Below, piece after piece: positions 1-13,863 of a stretch of DNA of 64,000 nucleotides (position 1 is the stretch's first letter; the number at the start of each line of letters is the position of its first letter). A program made the position numbers and the translations under genes. The notes beneath the pieces were generated by a model that saw nothing but the letters and a program-made list of their open reading frames with translations, did not search any database and was not told the origin of the DNA. Source of the stretch: Microvelia longipes (taxonomy: Eukaryota > Arthropoda > Insecta > Hemiptera > Veliidae); assembly GCA_018340805.1 (NCBI GenBank), contig JACMZG010001913.1, positions 40,465,296 through 40,529,295 of the forward strand, given 5' to 3'.

Positions 1-1095
1 ATATTACTTTCAAAACAAGGAAAAGTTTTTATTCAGAGTAAGTTTTGTTCGTAAACTCGATTATTATCCTACTTCTCCCTTGGAGTTTTTAGAAGGATTT
101 TATAGTAGAGTCCAAATATTGGTTTGATCATACGTAAGGTGGAATAAAAAATCGTTTTTCAAAAATCACTCTCCCTAAAAATGTTTATCTTACGTAAATT
201 ACGGATTTTTCTTCATTTTAATTTAAAGTTTTGCACCCTAAAGTAATATTATTTTCAAAATCACCAAGAGTAAAGTCGGTTAAAAATTAATTTTTAAAAA
301 AGTTGTTCTTTCTTAAAAACGTTGGCTACATTAAAAGAATTTTTGCAATAAAAATATAATTAAAATAGTTTAGCACCCCCCTCTATATATCAAAAAATAA
401 AATGTTTTTACATTTAAAATTAATAAATTATTGATATATTTCATTAAAAAAAATAATTCTATTACCTTAAAAAAAGAGGCCGAAATTGAGGATGAGGGGA
501 GAAATAATTTATTAAGGTACTAAATAACAAATTTCATTATTCTTAAAAAAATAAATTTTTATAAACAAGAATATTTTGTTGAATTATCAAAATTAAATTT
601 TCTAAAAAATTTAAAAATAAAAATTCTTGGCCACTTTATGAAGAAAGTGTACTTTTTAAGAATAATCCAATATCTTTTCCAAAATAATAATACCACAATT
701 CATTATTCACAAGTCTAAATATAAAGAGCTTATCTGGTTAATATCTAAATAAATATTCATTTTACATATACACTTGCAAAGGGATTATCTAGGATTCAAA
801 TTAATTAATCGGAAACCTGCAAAATTATACATTCAACATATTATATTCCTATCTCACAGAGACACTAAGCATGCATAACTTAATTCAATACCTATACACA
901 GTTTTTCTACAGATCGCGTTGCCTACACGCGTAAATGGTTAAAAAGAAATTAATACCGCTTCGCGATTTCTCTTTAGCTTAACCAAAATTTTAGTGCAGC
1001 TCGTAAGATCTAAACCTACAAGTTTATTAAATAATACATATATTAAAAAATTCAACATTTTAAATATTTATTTTATTTAATTAATAATCATATAA
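1..1095. other. AT-rich intergenic sequence, no gene seen
   Basis: Very AT-rich with long A and T runs. No open frame, tRNA or clear repeat was recognised. The short GC-richer stretch around 905-1010 has no recognisable family. Confidence 0.6.
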
Positions 1096-1785
1096 AATTA
1101 TCAATATTTTTAACTCAATATTTTTAACTCGATATTAATCAATATTTTTAACTCAATATCAATATTATATATTTTACTCAATATTTTTAACTCGATCAAT
1201 ATTATCAACTCAATATTATCAATATTTTAACTCATATTTTTAACTCATATTATCAATATTTTAACTCAATAATATCTATATTTTTAACTCAATATTATCA
1301 ATATTTTAACTCAATATTATCAATATTTTTAACCTATTTATTTAACTCAAATATTATCAATATTTTTAACTCATATTATTATGAACTCAATATATCAATA
1401 TTTTTAATCAATATATCATATTTTTAACTCAATATTATCAATATTTTTAACTATGAAACTCAAATATTCAATATTTAACTCATATTATCAATATTTTTAA
1501 CTCAATATTATCAATATTAACTCAATAATATCTATATTTTTAACTCAATATATCAATATTTTAACTCAATATATCATATTTAACTCAATATTATCAATAT
1601 TTTAAACATATTATCAATATTTTTAACTCAATATTATCAATATTTTTAACTCAATATTATCTATATTTAACTCAAATATTAACAATATTTTTTAACTCAT
1701 ATTATCAATATTTTTAACTCAATGAGTATTATTTAACTCAATATTATCATATTTTTAACTCATATTTAATATTTTTAGAGGGGCA
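1096..1785. repeat. AT minisatellite, about 23-bp unit
   Basis: About 27 degenerate tandem copies of a unit with core TATCAATATTTTTAACTC. Unit length varies through small deletions, and some units lose a T or the ATTATC part. The array runs directly into a copy of the 5S-like dispersed repeat. Confidence 0.9.
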
Positions 1786-1809
1786 CCTCAATATTAAAAA
1801 TATAGAGAA

Positions 1810-2605
1810 CAGGGCACCTCGGAACTTTTCCTCAACACATCGGATTCGCTACGCTCATCTCCACTAATCGGAATCGCTTCGCTCGTCCTCAGAACATGCA
1901 AATTGTCAAATTTATATTGCAACACGTCTTTGTACTTACTTCGCTCGTTCTAAGACAGTAAATATATTTGTTTTATTTCTAGCGGTCACCAACCACTGAT
2001 CTGGCTCGATACTGCTTAACTTTTATGATTCAACAAAAACCATAGATGTACTTGCCATATTAATACGAAACTTGGTTTATTATATATCATAAATAAGGTT
2101 ATACTTGTACTAAATTTCAACATATTTAGATTAATATTTGATTTTTGCAATTTTTAAAATTATTCGATAAAAATTGAATGCTTTCAAAAACAAAGGAATG
2201 AAACTTGATCCAATATTTCGTGTTATATAAATATATGCGTGCCAAATCTTAAACCGATCAAAATTTGCAATAGATTTTCAAAATTGTTTAAAGTCATTCT
2301 TTGAAAAAGTCATAATATTCAGTTACATCTTAAAAATATATTTTCCGGATGGCACAAATAGACCTAAAGATTGTTTTTGTACCAAGTATCAACTCTCTAC
2401 CATAATTATGCCGGCAGCTACGATAATACCAGACACACACACACACCTACATACAGACAGACAACTTTGTGAAAACATCTAAGGAGGCCTTAAAATACTT
2501 GAATCGGATAATTTAGGTGCCATCCCAGTTTCGGATTCCTTTAAAACTCAATACTACTCTAATATACCTACGGTATAATTGAGAAACAATAAATAGTAAT
2601 TACCC
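1810..2605 (-). repeat. dispersed repeat R1 with 5S rRNA-like segment, copy A
   Basis: It shares with other R1 copies an opening block (CCTCGGAACTTTTCC), a block rich in CGCTTCGCTCGTCCTCA, a 5S-like block (1979-2036), a CA-rich stretch and an end with ACGGTATAAT. Strand is given as the one that reads 5S-like in sense. See the matching finding. Confidence 0.75.
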
Positions 2606-2623
2606 ACACACACACACACACAG

Positions 2624-2824
<201 letters not shown>

Positions 2825-2838
<14 letters not shown>

Positions 2839-3535
2839 TATAACAGACATAAATAATAAGATTGGAGAAAATAAATCGTTAATTCAAGGGCTATTAGATA
2901 GAATAAAAGCACTGGAAAACACTGCTGGTAATCAAGAAAATCAAATTACTAAGTATATTGATAGATTAGCAGTAGTAGAAAGATTGGAGGATTCCCAAGA
3001 AGTCCGACTCACAAATTTGGAGCAAAGAACCAGAATCAATAATATAGAGATTCTTGGGGTTCCTGTCACGAAAAATGAAAACTGTGAAGAAATTGTTTTA
3101 AAGATTGCAGCCCTAGCAGGTATTAAGATGTCTCCAGACGACATTGAAATAGTCCACAGAACACATCCTTGGAATGAGAGTAGAACTCCCTCAATTGTGG
3201 CTCAATTAAGAAGTCGAAAAAATAAAAATAAAATACTAAAACTATTCAAAAAGGCCAAACTTTGTGCATCCAACCTGGACTCATCATTTCAAGAAAAACG
3301 AATTAATATTTTTACTCATCTTGCTCCACCAGTAAAAAGCATCCTGCATGAAACCAAAAAATATAGCAAGACAGCAAACATAAAATTTGTATGGACCAAT
3401 CAGGACGGTGTAATATTTGTCAGGAAAGCGGAGGGTGACAAATTTCATATCATTAGAAAAATAGCTGACTTAGATCAAATTAAAGAGATGTATCCACCAA
3501 TAGCTGATGAAAACATCGAAGAAACAATGAACTAA
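2825..3535 (+). pseudogene. LINE ORF1 protein fragment
   Basis: Open from 2825 without an obvious ATG at the 5' end (first upstream stop TAG at 2822), ending TAA after EETMN; about 236 residues. The first part is a likely coiled coil with heptad-type Leu/Ile (LIQGLLDRIKALEN, RLAVVERLEDSQ). Next come NNIEILGVP, IVHRTH and a basic region, the pattern of RRM-type ORF1 proteins of insect LINEs (nucleic-acid chaperone). The true start appears lost or replaced by the SINE-like head. Confidence 0.75.
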
Positions 3536-3539
3536 CTTA

Positions 3540-5190
3540 GTAACAAAAAAAAAATATATATATAAAAGTAAGTAACCTGATTCATATCGTAAATAGAGAT
3601 CGAATACGGTGACCTGAATAAGCATTTTCAAAAGGCTAATTAATTTTATTTATAAGTTCAGGACACCGAGGGGATACTCTATTACGGTACTTTAAGAGTT
3701 TGGAAAAAGTTACAATGACTATAAGTCATTAGTAATTTATATATAACGGTTATGAGTTCGATCAAAAAAATTATATTAATTGAGATAAATGCAAAAACTA
3801 TCTTCGAGTTAAAAGCAAAACTTTGATTCTAGTTATAATCACTATTCAGCTGTATTTATTTATAATTTAAAATTTGAAACAGTTGTTTCTAAAAATTAAA
3901 CTCATTGAATAGTGCTCATTGAAATTAAATTTATTAAATTTCAGTTTTTTAAACACTAATATTGATCGGACTCAAAAAATAACAAAAATAATTATACAAA
4001 ATAATTATATAAAATAAATATATACAAAACAATAGTGAAATACATAAAAAATGGTTTATATTAATATTGATCATAATACATTATTCACTACATGTATTAA
4101 AATATTACATAGTAACTAAAATTCTTATAATTAAGTAAAAACCCTTAGAGCTATAATAAAATAGAATACATTGTGAAAAATAAAACAAAATTATGTTGTA
4201 TAAAATTAAATGTATCGAACAGAAATATATTAGAAAAAAATAAGTAAGAGTAATATATAAATTGATTAAAATAGTGAGTAAAAAAAAAACTAAGTTTAAG
4301 GAGCCATTCATCAAGATCAAATTGGATGAATAATAAAGTTTTTCGAAATAATTATTTTTCAAACGTTTCACTAAAAAAATTAAAATGTAACCAAATTTGG
4401 TTTTGTTAACCAAAATCATCACTTATTTTTAATTACAATAAAAATTATAAAAATACACGTTAAAAAAGATATTAAATTGTTATAACAAATATAAGTTTAT
4501 AAAAATTTATAATAAATACAAAATTAATAATATACATAAATTTACTGTACACCATTCATATACTATCTTTAATTTATACAACCTGTGTTTATACTTACCA
4601 TTCATTACACTATACCTTTTTTATAACACTTTATTAATACTAATTCTTACTTTTATTAACTCTATCTTATACTAACGCTTATCAATACTAACTTTACTAA
4701 CAAAAAATTTTTACTGAGATATAAATATGAAGTAGGTAAGTTGATCCAAATGTGAATTTATAAATGATTATAACTGCACGGTAATTAAAAGTATAAATTA
4801 AAATCGTTTAAATAATTATTATTTGGAAAAAAATATTAATAAGAATTATTTATAAATTGAACTTTGTATAGCCTACTTGCTTCATTCATTATAGCTTATT
4901 AATTTCTAACTTATTCTAAATTTTGTATTCTTTTAAATTATCAACCATTTGTACCTGTACTGGTGACCATTTGGCTGCTGTCGATCCTGTGGCTATATAA
5001 ATTGTATAAACCTAAAAGTGGAATAAATATAAATACATTGGAGTATATATATGTTGAATAAACTATACTGAATACATTATTGAGTGTTTGTTATATGTGT
5101 ATGTGGACAGTTTGTATTTGATCTGGCATCTAGTATTACATTACCATGAATAAAGAGGGTAGTTTAAAAATAAACTCTATTAAATTTCAA
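3540..5190. other. AT-rich gap inside the LINE, no coding signal
   Basis: About 1.65 kb between ORF1 and the RT region, where an apurinic-type endonuclease domain would be expected. I find no endonuclease blocks in any frame. Either it has decayed beyond recognition, or a deletion plus foreign AT-rich sequence replaced it. Confidence 0.55.
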
Positions 5191-5199
5191 TCAAATAGG

Positions 5200-7148
5200 T
5201 ATAAAAAAAAAACCGTGGATGACTAATGGGTTAATTATATCGTTAAGAAAAAGAGATAAAATGAGCCTAAAACTAAGAAACGAACCATTTAACACTCAAC
5301 TTAAAACTAAAGTTGAAAAATATACTAAAATATTAAAAAAACTAACAAAAAAAAAAAATAGTTACTATAGAAATAAAATCTTAAAAGATAAGGATAATCC
5401 TAGAACTTTATGGAGGGTTATTAATGAAGCTGTTAAAGGAGAAAATAAAATAACTGAACCAATTAAAGAAATAATAAACGATAAAGGGGAAATAATTGAC
5501 GCGGTCAAGGAAAGTAAGAAAGCAGCGGATGTTATGTGTAGTTACTTTTCTTCTGTAGGTGAGAACATGGCTGCATCAATAAATCCTACACCTAAATCGG
5601 TACAACTGGAAAATGTGGAAGAAATTCAAAACACTTTAGAAGAAATACAGGTAAGTACAAGTGATGTATTTGAAGCAGTATCTGATCTAAAGGGGGGTTC
5701 TGGACCTGGCCATGATCTGATAACTGTTGAAATGATTAAATCTAACATAAAGTTCTTGGTTGCGCCAATACTTCACCTTACCAAGTCTTCTCTTAAACAG
5801 GCTATATTCCCTTCTATTCTTAAAAAAGCAATAATTAAACCCATTTATAAAAAAGGAGATAAAAGAGACCCAACTAACTATAGACCAATCTCAATGCTAT
5901 CAAATCTGGCTAAGATCGTTGAAAAAATAGTTAAAAAATACATGATTAACTTTATTGAAAAAAATAACATATTTCCTAACACCCAATTTGGTTTCAGAAA
6001 GGGACTTAGTACTGAAGATGCGATATCTGAAGTTATAACATATGTTACAAACAATTTAGATAATGGTCTTAAACCAGTGGCAGTATGTTTAGATCTCACA
6101 AAAGCTTTTGATTCTATTTCTCATAAATCCCTAATAAAAACATGAAAAAAATAGGTATAAGAGGTCCACTTCTGAAATGGTGTGAAAGCTACCTAAAGAA
6201 TAGACCACAAGTGGTGAACTTGAACGGAACTTTAAGTAGTGAATGTAGTTCGGACTTCTCAATACCGCAAGGAACGGTCCTCGGACCTTTGTATTTTTTA
6301 ATCCAGACATTAGATTTGTTTAAACTCAACTTAAATGGCAGAATCATAGGTTTTTGTGATGACCTTACAATACTAGATACTGGTCTAACTTGGGAGGAAT
6401 CTATTCAACAATTAGAGAGTGACTTGATAAAGGTGAAGGGGTGGCTAGACCAAAACCTTTTAACAAAACAAAATGTATTACATTCTCCCTTGACGTCAGA
6501 GGACAGCCCGACATGAGAGAAATTAGTATTCACAATAGAATTAATTGTCTAGACTTTTTTCCTAAAAACTGTTTTTGTCCTAAAATTGAAAGAGTTGAAT
6601 CTACCAAATATTTAGGAATTCATATTGATGCTTTCCTTAAATGGAAGCAACATATACACGAATTACAAAAAAAACTTAGACAAGCCATTTATATAATGTT
6701 ACGAGCTAGAGGTTTTCTTACTGTAGATCAGAGACGTACTCTATACTATGCTATAGCAGACTCTATATTAAGATATGGATTAATTGGTTGGGGTGCTGCT
6801 CCATCTACAGTAAGACAACCAATACTTGTTCTACAGAAAGCAATGGTCAGAGTAATGTGTTATAAGGAAAGAGATCAATGATCTGGTCCTCTTTTCAAAG
6901 AACTAAATATACTAAAATTGGATTATATGTTTGAAATGACTTCTTTACTACAACTTTATAAACGTAATTTGGAACTGCCTAGAGTTATTGGCAAAACAAG
7001 ATCTGCTCAGAAAGAAAAGCTTATTGAACCTTTCATGAAAACAACCATGGGTCAAAGACAATGGAAGTTCATTAGTACAAAACTCTACAATAATATACCC
7101 AAATATATAAATTTTAAATTATCTAAACCAGTATTTACTAAAAAATAA
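5200..7148 (+). pseudogene. LINE reverse transcriptase (ORF2 remnant)
   Basis: RT blocks in order: linker KPWMTNGLIISLRKRDKM; GSGPGHDLI; KKGDKRDPTNYRPISML; FGFRKGLSTEDAI; DLTKAFDSISHKSL; GIRGPLLKWCESYLKNR; SIPQGTVLGPLYFLI; FCDDL (normally YADD or FADD); STKYLGIHID; then a thumb-like RRTLYYAIADSILRYGLIGWG and a C-terminal part to 7148. Breaks: a frame change at about 6140, another at about 6440-6516 and an in-frame TGA at 6879-6881. The FCDD catalytic box is altered as well. The block wording fits the CR1/L2/Daphne group; clade assignment needs a tree. Confidence 0.88.
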
Positions 7149-7399
7149 AATTAATTCTCATTAATAAACAGACTAAAGAAATGATTCAAACAAATAACCA
7201 AATAAAATAAATTACCTTGTATTCTATATAACATTATTCTATATAAATTTATATTACAAATTAACAATAACAGATATAGTTAATTTATAGTTTGTTGTAT
7301 GGATTATTAATTTATTAAGTTAATATACTACATATAGATTATATACCATCTTTATAAACTATAAATAGACGGGCAAAATAAAAATAAAATGTTCCATAA

Positions 7400-7659
7400 G
7401 AAAAAAATAAAATAAAACTAAGTGTAGATAGGTGTGTATGTATGCATAGATATATATGTTGTGTATGTATATGTGATTGTATGTATATTAATATGTGATT
7501 GTGTATGTTTGTGTGTATAGGTGTATGTATGTATATGTATATATATGAGGGTATTGTGTATGTATCTATTATTTATGTATGTTATTTGTGTGTATATATG
7601 TATTTATGTGTATATATGTATGTTATGTATGTGTGTGTGTATATGTGTATGTGTGTGTG

Positions 7660-7710
<51 letters not shown>

Positions 7711-7790
7711 ATATATATGTATATGTGTATGTATGTGTGTATGTATGTATGTGTGTGTGTATATATGTGTATGTATGTATGTAAAAGTAA
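7400..7790. repeat. (TGTA)n/(TG)n/(TA)n compound microsatellite
   Basis: Mixed TGTATG, GTGT and TATA runs with a short pure TA core around 7667-7715, inside the 3' part of the LINE. The open frames it creates on both strands are repeat artefacts. Confidence 0.9.
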
Positions 7791-8314
7791 GCACTTAGCA
7801 TATAAGTTTTAGAGTTATGTTTTTGAGTAATTAAAGTATAGTTAGACACAGATATTCCTTCCACAACTCAGGGCACTCCGCCTTTAAAGTGGAAGATTTT
7901 CCGATAGCCACAGTTATATCACAACAACCAAATGATCACCATATGATTAATGTTCATATTTTTTATATTAATATGATGTTTGTGCCACTTCTCTAGTTTA
8001 TGTGACCCTATTTTTCTTTGAATCAATTTACTAATTAATTTATTAGAAGCGTAAGTAAGGGATCATCTAACCTAAAGAAGTGGCATGTTTTATACATATA
8101 TAAGATAATAATTATTTATGTAATGTTGTGTATTATTTATATTATTGTAAAAGTTGGAAATAAAAAAATTAAAAAAAAAAAAAATTTGTGTTAAAAAGAT
8201 TTCGCCAACTTTAATTAATTCTTAGAGTGTAGTAGATGCAACCCACCTGAGGTGGTTCCCGCAGGGTGAATACCCTGATGGGCCGAAAGGCCCTAAAACG
8301 GGCATTTATTTATT

Positions 8315-9180
<866 letters not shown>

Positions 9181-9357
9181 ATTTATTAATCATTAACAAA
9201 TGGTTAATACATTTTTTTTTAGTATAGCATTGCTAATTTTTGAATCTATAGCCTCGTAATTGACTAATGACTGTATAAAATGCAAGTCAGACATTGGGGT
9301 CTTACTCGCACTTGTGTCACCATACCACGCTCTTAAATACACTCTAATAGAAAAATG

Positions 9358-10510
9358 TTAATTTTTCTCATCGAAGATTTTTTTTGGTAGACAACTTGAA
9401 GTCACTTCTAAATAAATAAATTTTTGAACAATAGATCGCCTTCGACATCCATATTGCACGGCTAATAGCACCTGGCTTTCTAAATGACACTCCTCGAGGC
9501 GGGTCTCTCCTAGAAAAATCACTGCCAGCTCCATTAGCTCCCTGTTATCTTCTCTTAATTGTTTTTCTTTGAAACTTTTTACGAAGAAGTCACGCATATC
9601 TCTTATTAAACTTCTGAGATCAGAAGACTATACTTTAGAGTCTATCTGACCCCATGAATTTCTGAACCTAGAAAACAGTGGAACATCTGGCCCAAAAGTC
9701 GGTCCCACTACTTCATTGAATACACCCTTTAATACCACTTCAAATACGTTGTGCCTACAAGGCAGGTATAGAAAATCCTTTTCTAAGAGGTTCTCAATAT
9801 TTCTGCAAGCTCCATTGTTCTTACTGGTGTTCGATGCCGTGGTGTAAAACACATCGCTTGAACTGAATCAAGAAGTCACCATTCTTCAAGACATCTATAG
9901 ACTGCGGCGGCTTATTCTGTTCTAGTAGCCTGTGGTATGCTCGGAGCTCCATGGTCCATCAACTTGTCTTTTCCGCCATATGAAAAAAAACTGCCAACCT
10001 TTCTATCTTACTGTCTTTTGTAATATTAGAAAGAAGCTTCCCATCCCAATGCACAACAGCACACTGAATTCTATCAATACTAAAGGTTTTTAACAATTCA
10101 TTGTATCTAAAACTGGGATCGTTTATGGCTTATTGAATTTCTGTTAATTACCAAGTTCTTTGCATTATGGCCTAACGCTTCTGCTGTGGCAACTAATATA
10201 TGAACAGCATCTCTGTCTCTAACTTTGCACCTATCTAACGTTGCTGCTAGGCGATCATTAAAAAAATCAACAGTTCCTCTAAAACCTGACGATGAAGGAA
10301 AAATTGCATCAGAGACAAGCTCATCTGAAACTCCCTCACTGTCGTCTGTGCTACTACTGCTGCTGGTGCTTGGTAGCAATTCTGCAAACAAACTAGATCG
10401 ATTAATATCATCCATGCATCGAGTTTTTCAACGGACCTCTTCCTCCTTTCGTTCTGCAATTCTCTATTCTGCCCTGTGTAACTTAATATCAACTCCCAGC
10501 ATAACACCAG
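9358..10510 (-). pseudogene. broken transposase of the long-TIR element
   Basis: Reading minus: DRDAVHILVATAEALGHNAKNL and INRNSI; after a stop, an HWDGKLL-like block (around 10030-10060); then FYTTASNTSKNNGACRNIE, LPCRHNVFEVVL and GPDVPLFSRFRNSWGQID. These blocks resemble a widespread but poorly named eukaryotic transposase-like family in which I would expect DTTASNT; here the Asp position reads Tyr. An in-frame TAG follows QIDSKV (about 9625), and the N-terminal part is split over two other frames. The copy is inactive. Confidence 0.6.
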
Positions 10511-11264
10511 GACGCCTTTTCATTCTTTGCATCCGCAAAAACTCTATGTCCTCCTGAATTTTTATTTGATTTTCGGCGTCACTATGGGCAATATCAAATA
10601 AATCATCCAGCCTGTCTGTAGACGCAAAACTACTACTGATAGCAAACTCAGTCGTTTTAGAAGAATTTTTCAGAAGACAACTCCGATCGTTTGATTAAAA
10701 TCTCACTGCAGTGGTCTTTTCTTTTTGTAGGGATTCTTGCTTTTTCCCAAAAGATGCTAACCTCCTTTATCATCAATTCAGCACTATGTTTTACATCTAA
10801 CTTATTTATTTTGAGATTATAAAACAACACACTTGTCTGTTAGAAGGAAGTTTGCCCCCAGTAATCTGGTGGGAAACAGGACCTACTAAAAAAGGAGGGT
10901 CAGAACGAAGAATTCTTTTACTTGTAATTTTATAACTAACAAACAACTTAAACCAAACACTTGATTTAAAAAAGAAATTTAAACAGATTTGATGGTAACA
11001 GTTTGTTTTCTGAACCAAGACTGGAACTTTTTTTTAAGTAAGTCAAAGGGATTAAAAGGATTCATTCATAGTACCCCTGCTTAGATCACTTGCATCTTGC
11101 ATGGTATTTCCTTCACTCATCTTAATCCTTAAGTGGACACTAGGGTTATTTTACCTGAAAGTATTTTGGTAAACAAGTATTAAAAAGTATTCAAAGTTAT
11201 AACCTATCTTGCCTTTCTTTATTCAATTCATTTTTTGTGAAATTTTTTAAAAATTTCATATTTC

Positions 11265-11935
11265 ATAATAGGTAAGAGGGGGAGGGGGGGGGAACACACA
11301 AAGTTTCAAATGTCACAATAATGGCTTGTTGAAAATAAATTCAAACCAAAAAACTAATTGAAAATTCTTGAAACTGAATTGGACTATTATACTCATTACT
11401 TAGCTTTCACCTACTGCGAGATAGGATGGCAGTGTTTTGTATGTTACACATTAGGTCTGCTAATTTTGGTATAAATAACCAAATATTGGTCTTAAATTAT
11501 AGAGACAGTATACAAAACATAATATACCAATGAATTGATAACAAAAAACATATTATATGAGTTATACTTTGCAGTGTAGAGAAAAAAATGTTTTTGATAA
11601 TTTTTTCAGAAAAAATATATATGTCCCCATTAAATATCAAAGTAAGTACAACTAAGATAATTTCAGGTCATAATGATAAGTTCATAGTGTCTTATTAGTG
11701 GGTTAGGTATTGTTTTTACCTAGAAAACAATGTAAAAATCACAGAAAAAAAAATTGTCACGAAAATCACAATTTTGACGAATTTTGACACCTATAAAACT
11801 TCAAAGGCCCGGCGGCACCTGTTAATCACCCCCGATCAGGCTGAAATTTTATGGAATTTTTTTTTCATATATTCGAACAAAATTAGGGGTTGGGAGCAAA
11901 GAAAAAAGAAAGTTCATTTTTAAGGGCCACCCTAA
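11265..11935 (-). repeat. right terminal inverted repeat
   Basis: The mirror copy of the left arm, starting inside at a G-rich run (11277-11292) that pairs with the left arm's C-rich run. Small indels distinguish the two arms, so they have diverged since the element formed. Confidence 0.88.
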
Positions 11936-11947
11936 TATATATATATA

Positions 11948-12019
<72 letters not shown>

Positions 12020-12024
12020 ATATT
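11936..12024. repeat. (TA)n microsatellite right of the DNA transposon
   Basis: TA tract with TTTATTTA interruptions. Together with 8319-8486 it suggests the transposon landed inside one TA array. Confidence 0.92.
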
Positions 12025-12172
12025 AGTGAAAAATAAAAGTATGTATATTTTTATTCAATTAATTTATCTTTATTTCGTAGAGTTCTGTTAAGTTTCTTAA
12101 TTAAATGTCATTTATTTGCATTCTCTACTTCAAATTTTAAGACCAAATGCGGGTCAAGTAGGGTATGTAGAG
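12025..12172 (+). repeat. dispersed repeat R5, copy 1
   Basis: About 145 bp that recur, reverse-complemented and about 93 percent identical by eye, at 47086-47235. Shared landmarks are GTGAAAAATAAAAGTATGTA, TTTATTTGCATTCTCTACTT and ATACCCTACTTGA (reverse). The family is unknown. Confidence 0.8.
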
Positions 12173-13633
12173 GAAAAGATGGTGCGCATAGTTTAGTTCA
12201 TATTATTGTTATTAAGCATTAGTCTAGAAAGACTTCAAGAAATAATATTTGTCTGACGTCATAAGATAGAATAATCTTAGACAATGTTTAAGAGCAGTCT
12301 TTGTGGAGTTAAGTAATTGAAAAAGCCTGTCTGAAAAATATAATAATATGGAGAGTCGTCGCGTTAATCTCCTCCTCGACCTGAAGTACACCTCCCCCCC
12401 CCCCCTCCCACCACCCTCCTACCAACCATTGTTTTCATACGTACTCTGAAACTCTAAGCTTCTTTTCTCTACATGCTTACAAGCTTGACAATAAATTAAA
12501 AATGAAAATGTTACATGTTGTACAAGTAAAACAACATGTATATCTAGAAAATTTAGAAAAATCATGGAAAACCCAGCAACGTAGATGCTACGTATTTATA
12601 ACACAAAATATTTAAGTATCATAATAAGATGGAGTAAGACTTATACCTGTGTTTTTTACGTACGAATATCTTTTAATCAAATTCAAGTAGAATATATTTG
12701 GCTAAATTTTTAATATTTTACTCTCACATTTCCTGAAATAGGATAAAAAGTATTTAATATTGGTTTAGGTTTTAAGGCGCTCTAAGACCTGCACTAATAT
12801 TAACACAGTCTATGGACCAGAGGGGGTTAACTTAAATGAGGAAAAGTTTGGATTCGATTATCGCAAGCTGCTGGAAATCAGCGCTGCGGTGGACCTGTGT
12901 GGACTACTCATGAACTAACTCTGAAAGCTTTCCAAAAATTACCCATTATATTTTTAAACTTTAAATTTATGCAAACCATGGCAACTATTAGTCATGACAG
13001 CTGCATTTATTGTTATAGTAAAATTCTTTTTCTTTTCCTCCCTATCAAGACTGCCAAGTGACTTTAACCAGTATGAGCACTTTGTCAAATACATTTATTG
13101 TAGACAATAATCAATAAAGTTAAAAAAATCCTTCCTTATTATTTTAACCTAATAAAAATGGTCACCATTGTCATGTTTTGTATTACAAAAATTCAGAAAC
13201 TAATCGTAAAAATACAAAAAAGTTTTTCAAACTTCAATATAACGCTGCTGATGGTTGTTAAGTTTACATTTCATTCTATTATTTAATCTTTTAATCAATA
13301 CAATTCAGGTAATCACATGTGGGCGTCTAAATTTAAAAAAACCGTTTTTTTAATTGTTTCAGGCTGTATTAAATGCCAAAATCTATCTTCTAGCACGTGG
13401 ATAATTTAGCCACTAATATTCACCTGATTAAATCGATTAAATTATTAGATAAATTGAATAAAATGTAAACTTATTTGCTATCAGAAGGGTTTTGTAGAAG
13501 TTTAAAGACGACGATGACCGCGCAAAGCGCTTCGTCAATTTAGAAGTATGACTAGAAAGTATAAATTATTAATTTCAAATAGAATGTAGGCAAAAAGCGG
13601 GAAATTAAGCCACGCCTACTCAGTTGATGAAAC
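12173..13633. other. intergenic sequence, no gene seen
   Basis: Moderately AT-rich. A C-run (12391-12405) and scattered A/T runs are present, but no convincing open frame or repeat family. Confidence 0.5.
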
Positions 13634-13636
13634 TAA

Positions 13637-13739
13637 GGCCCGTATTCAAATACATCTTCCTAACATTTTCCTAACATTCTCCTTGTTCCTTAAGGAGAAT
13701 GTTAGGAAAATGTTGGGAAGATGTCTTTGAATACTGGCC
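13637..13739. mobile_element. 103-bp hairpin MITE, Harbinger-like, TAA duplication
   Basis: A near-perfect palindrome opening GGCCCGTATTCAAA and closing TTTGAATACTGGCC, with arms of about 48 bp meeting at a CTTAAG-type centre. It is flanked on both sides by TAA (13634-13636 and 13740-13742), the 3-bp target type of PIF/Harbinger elements. No coding capacity. Confidence 0.82.
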
Positions 13740-13863
13740 TAAATAATGGACTGTAAGGATTTATTATTATGTAATCAACATCTTGATTAATAACAAAAGC
13801 CAATAAATTTTCTAAAAATCTAAATTTTTAATCAATTGTAGTCAATTAAAACGGCAGGTATAG

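Noticed and set aside
4105..4422. Minus-strand hydrophobic 105-codon frame
   Set aside because: AT-rich Phe/Ile/Leu/Tyr composition inside a dead LINE; no conserved domain.
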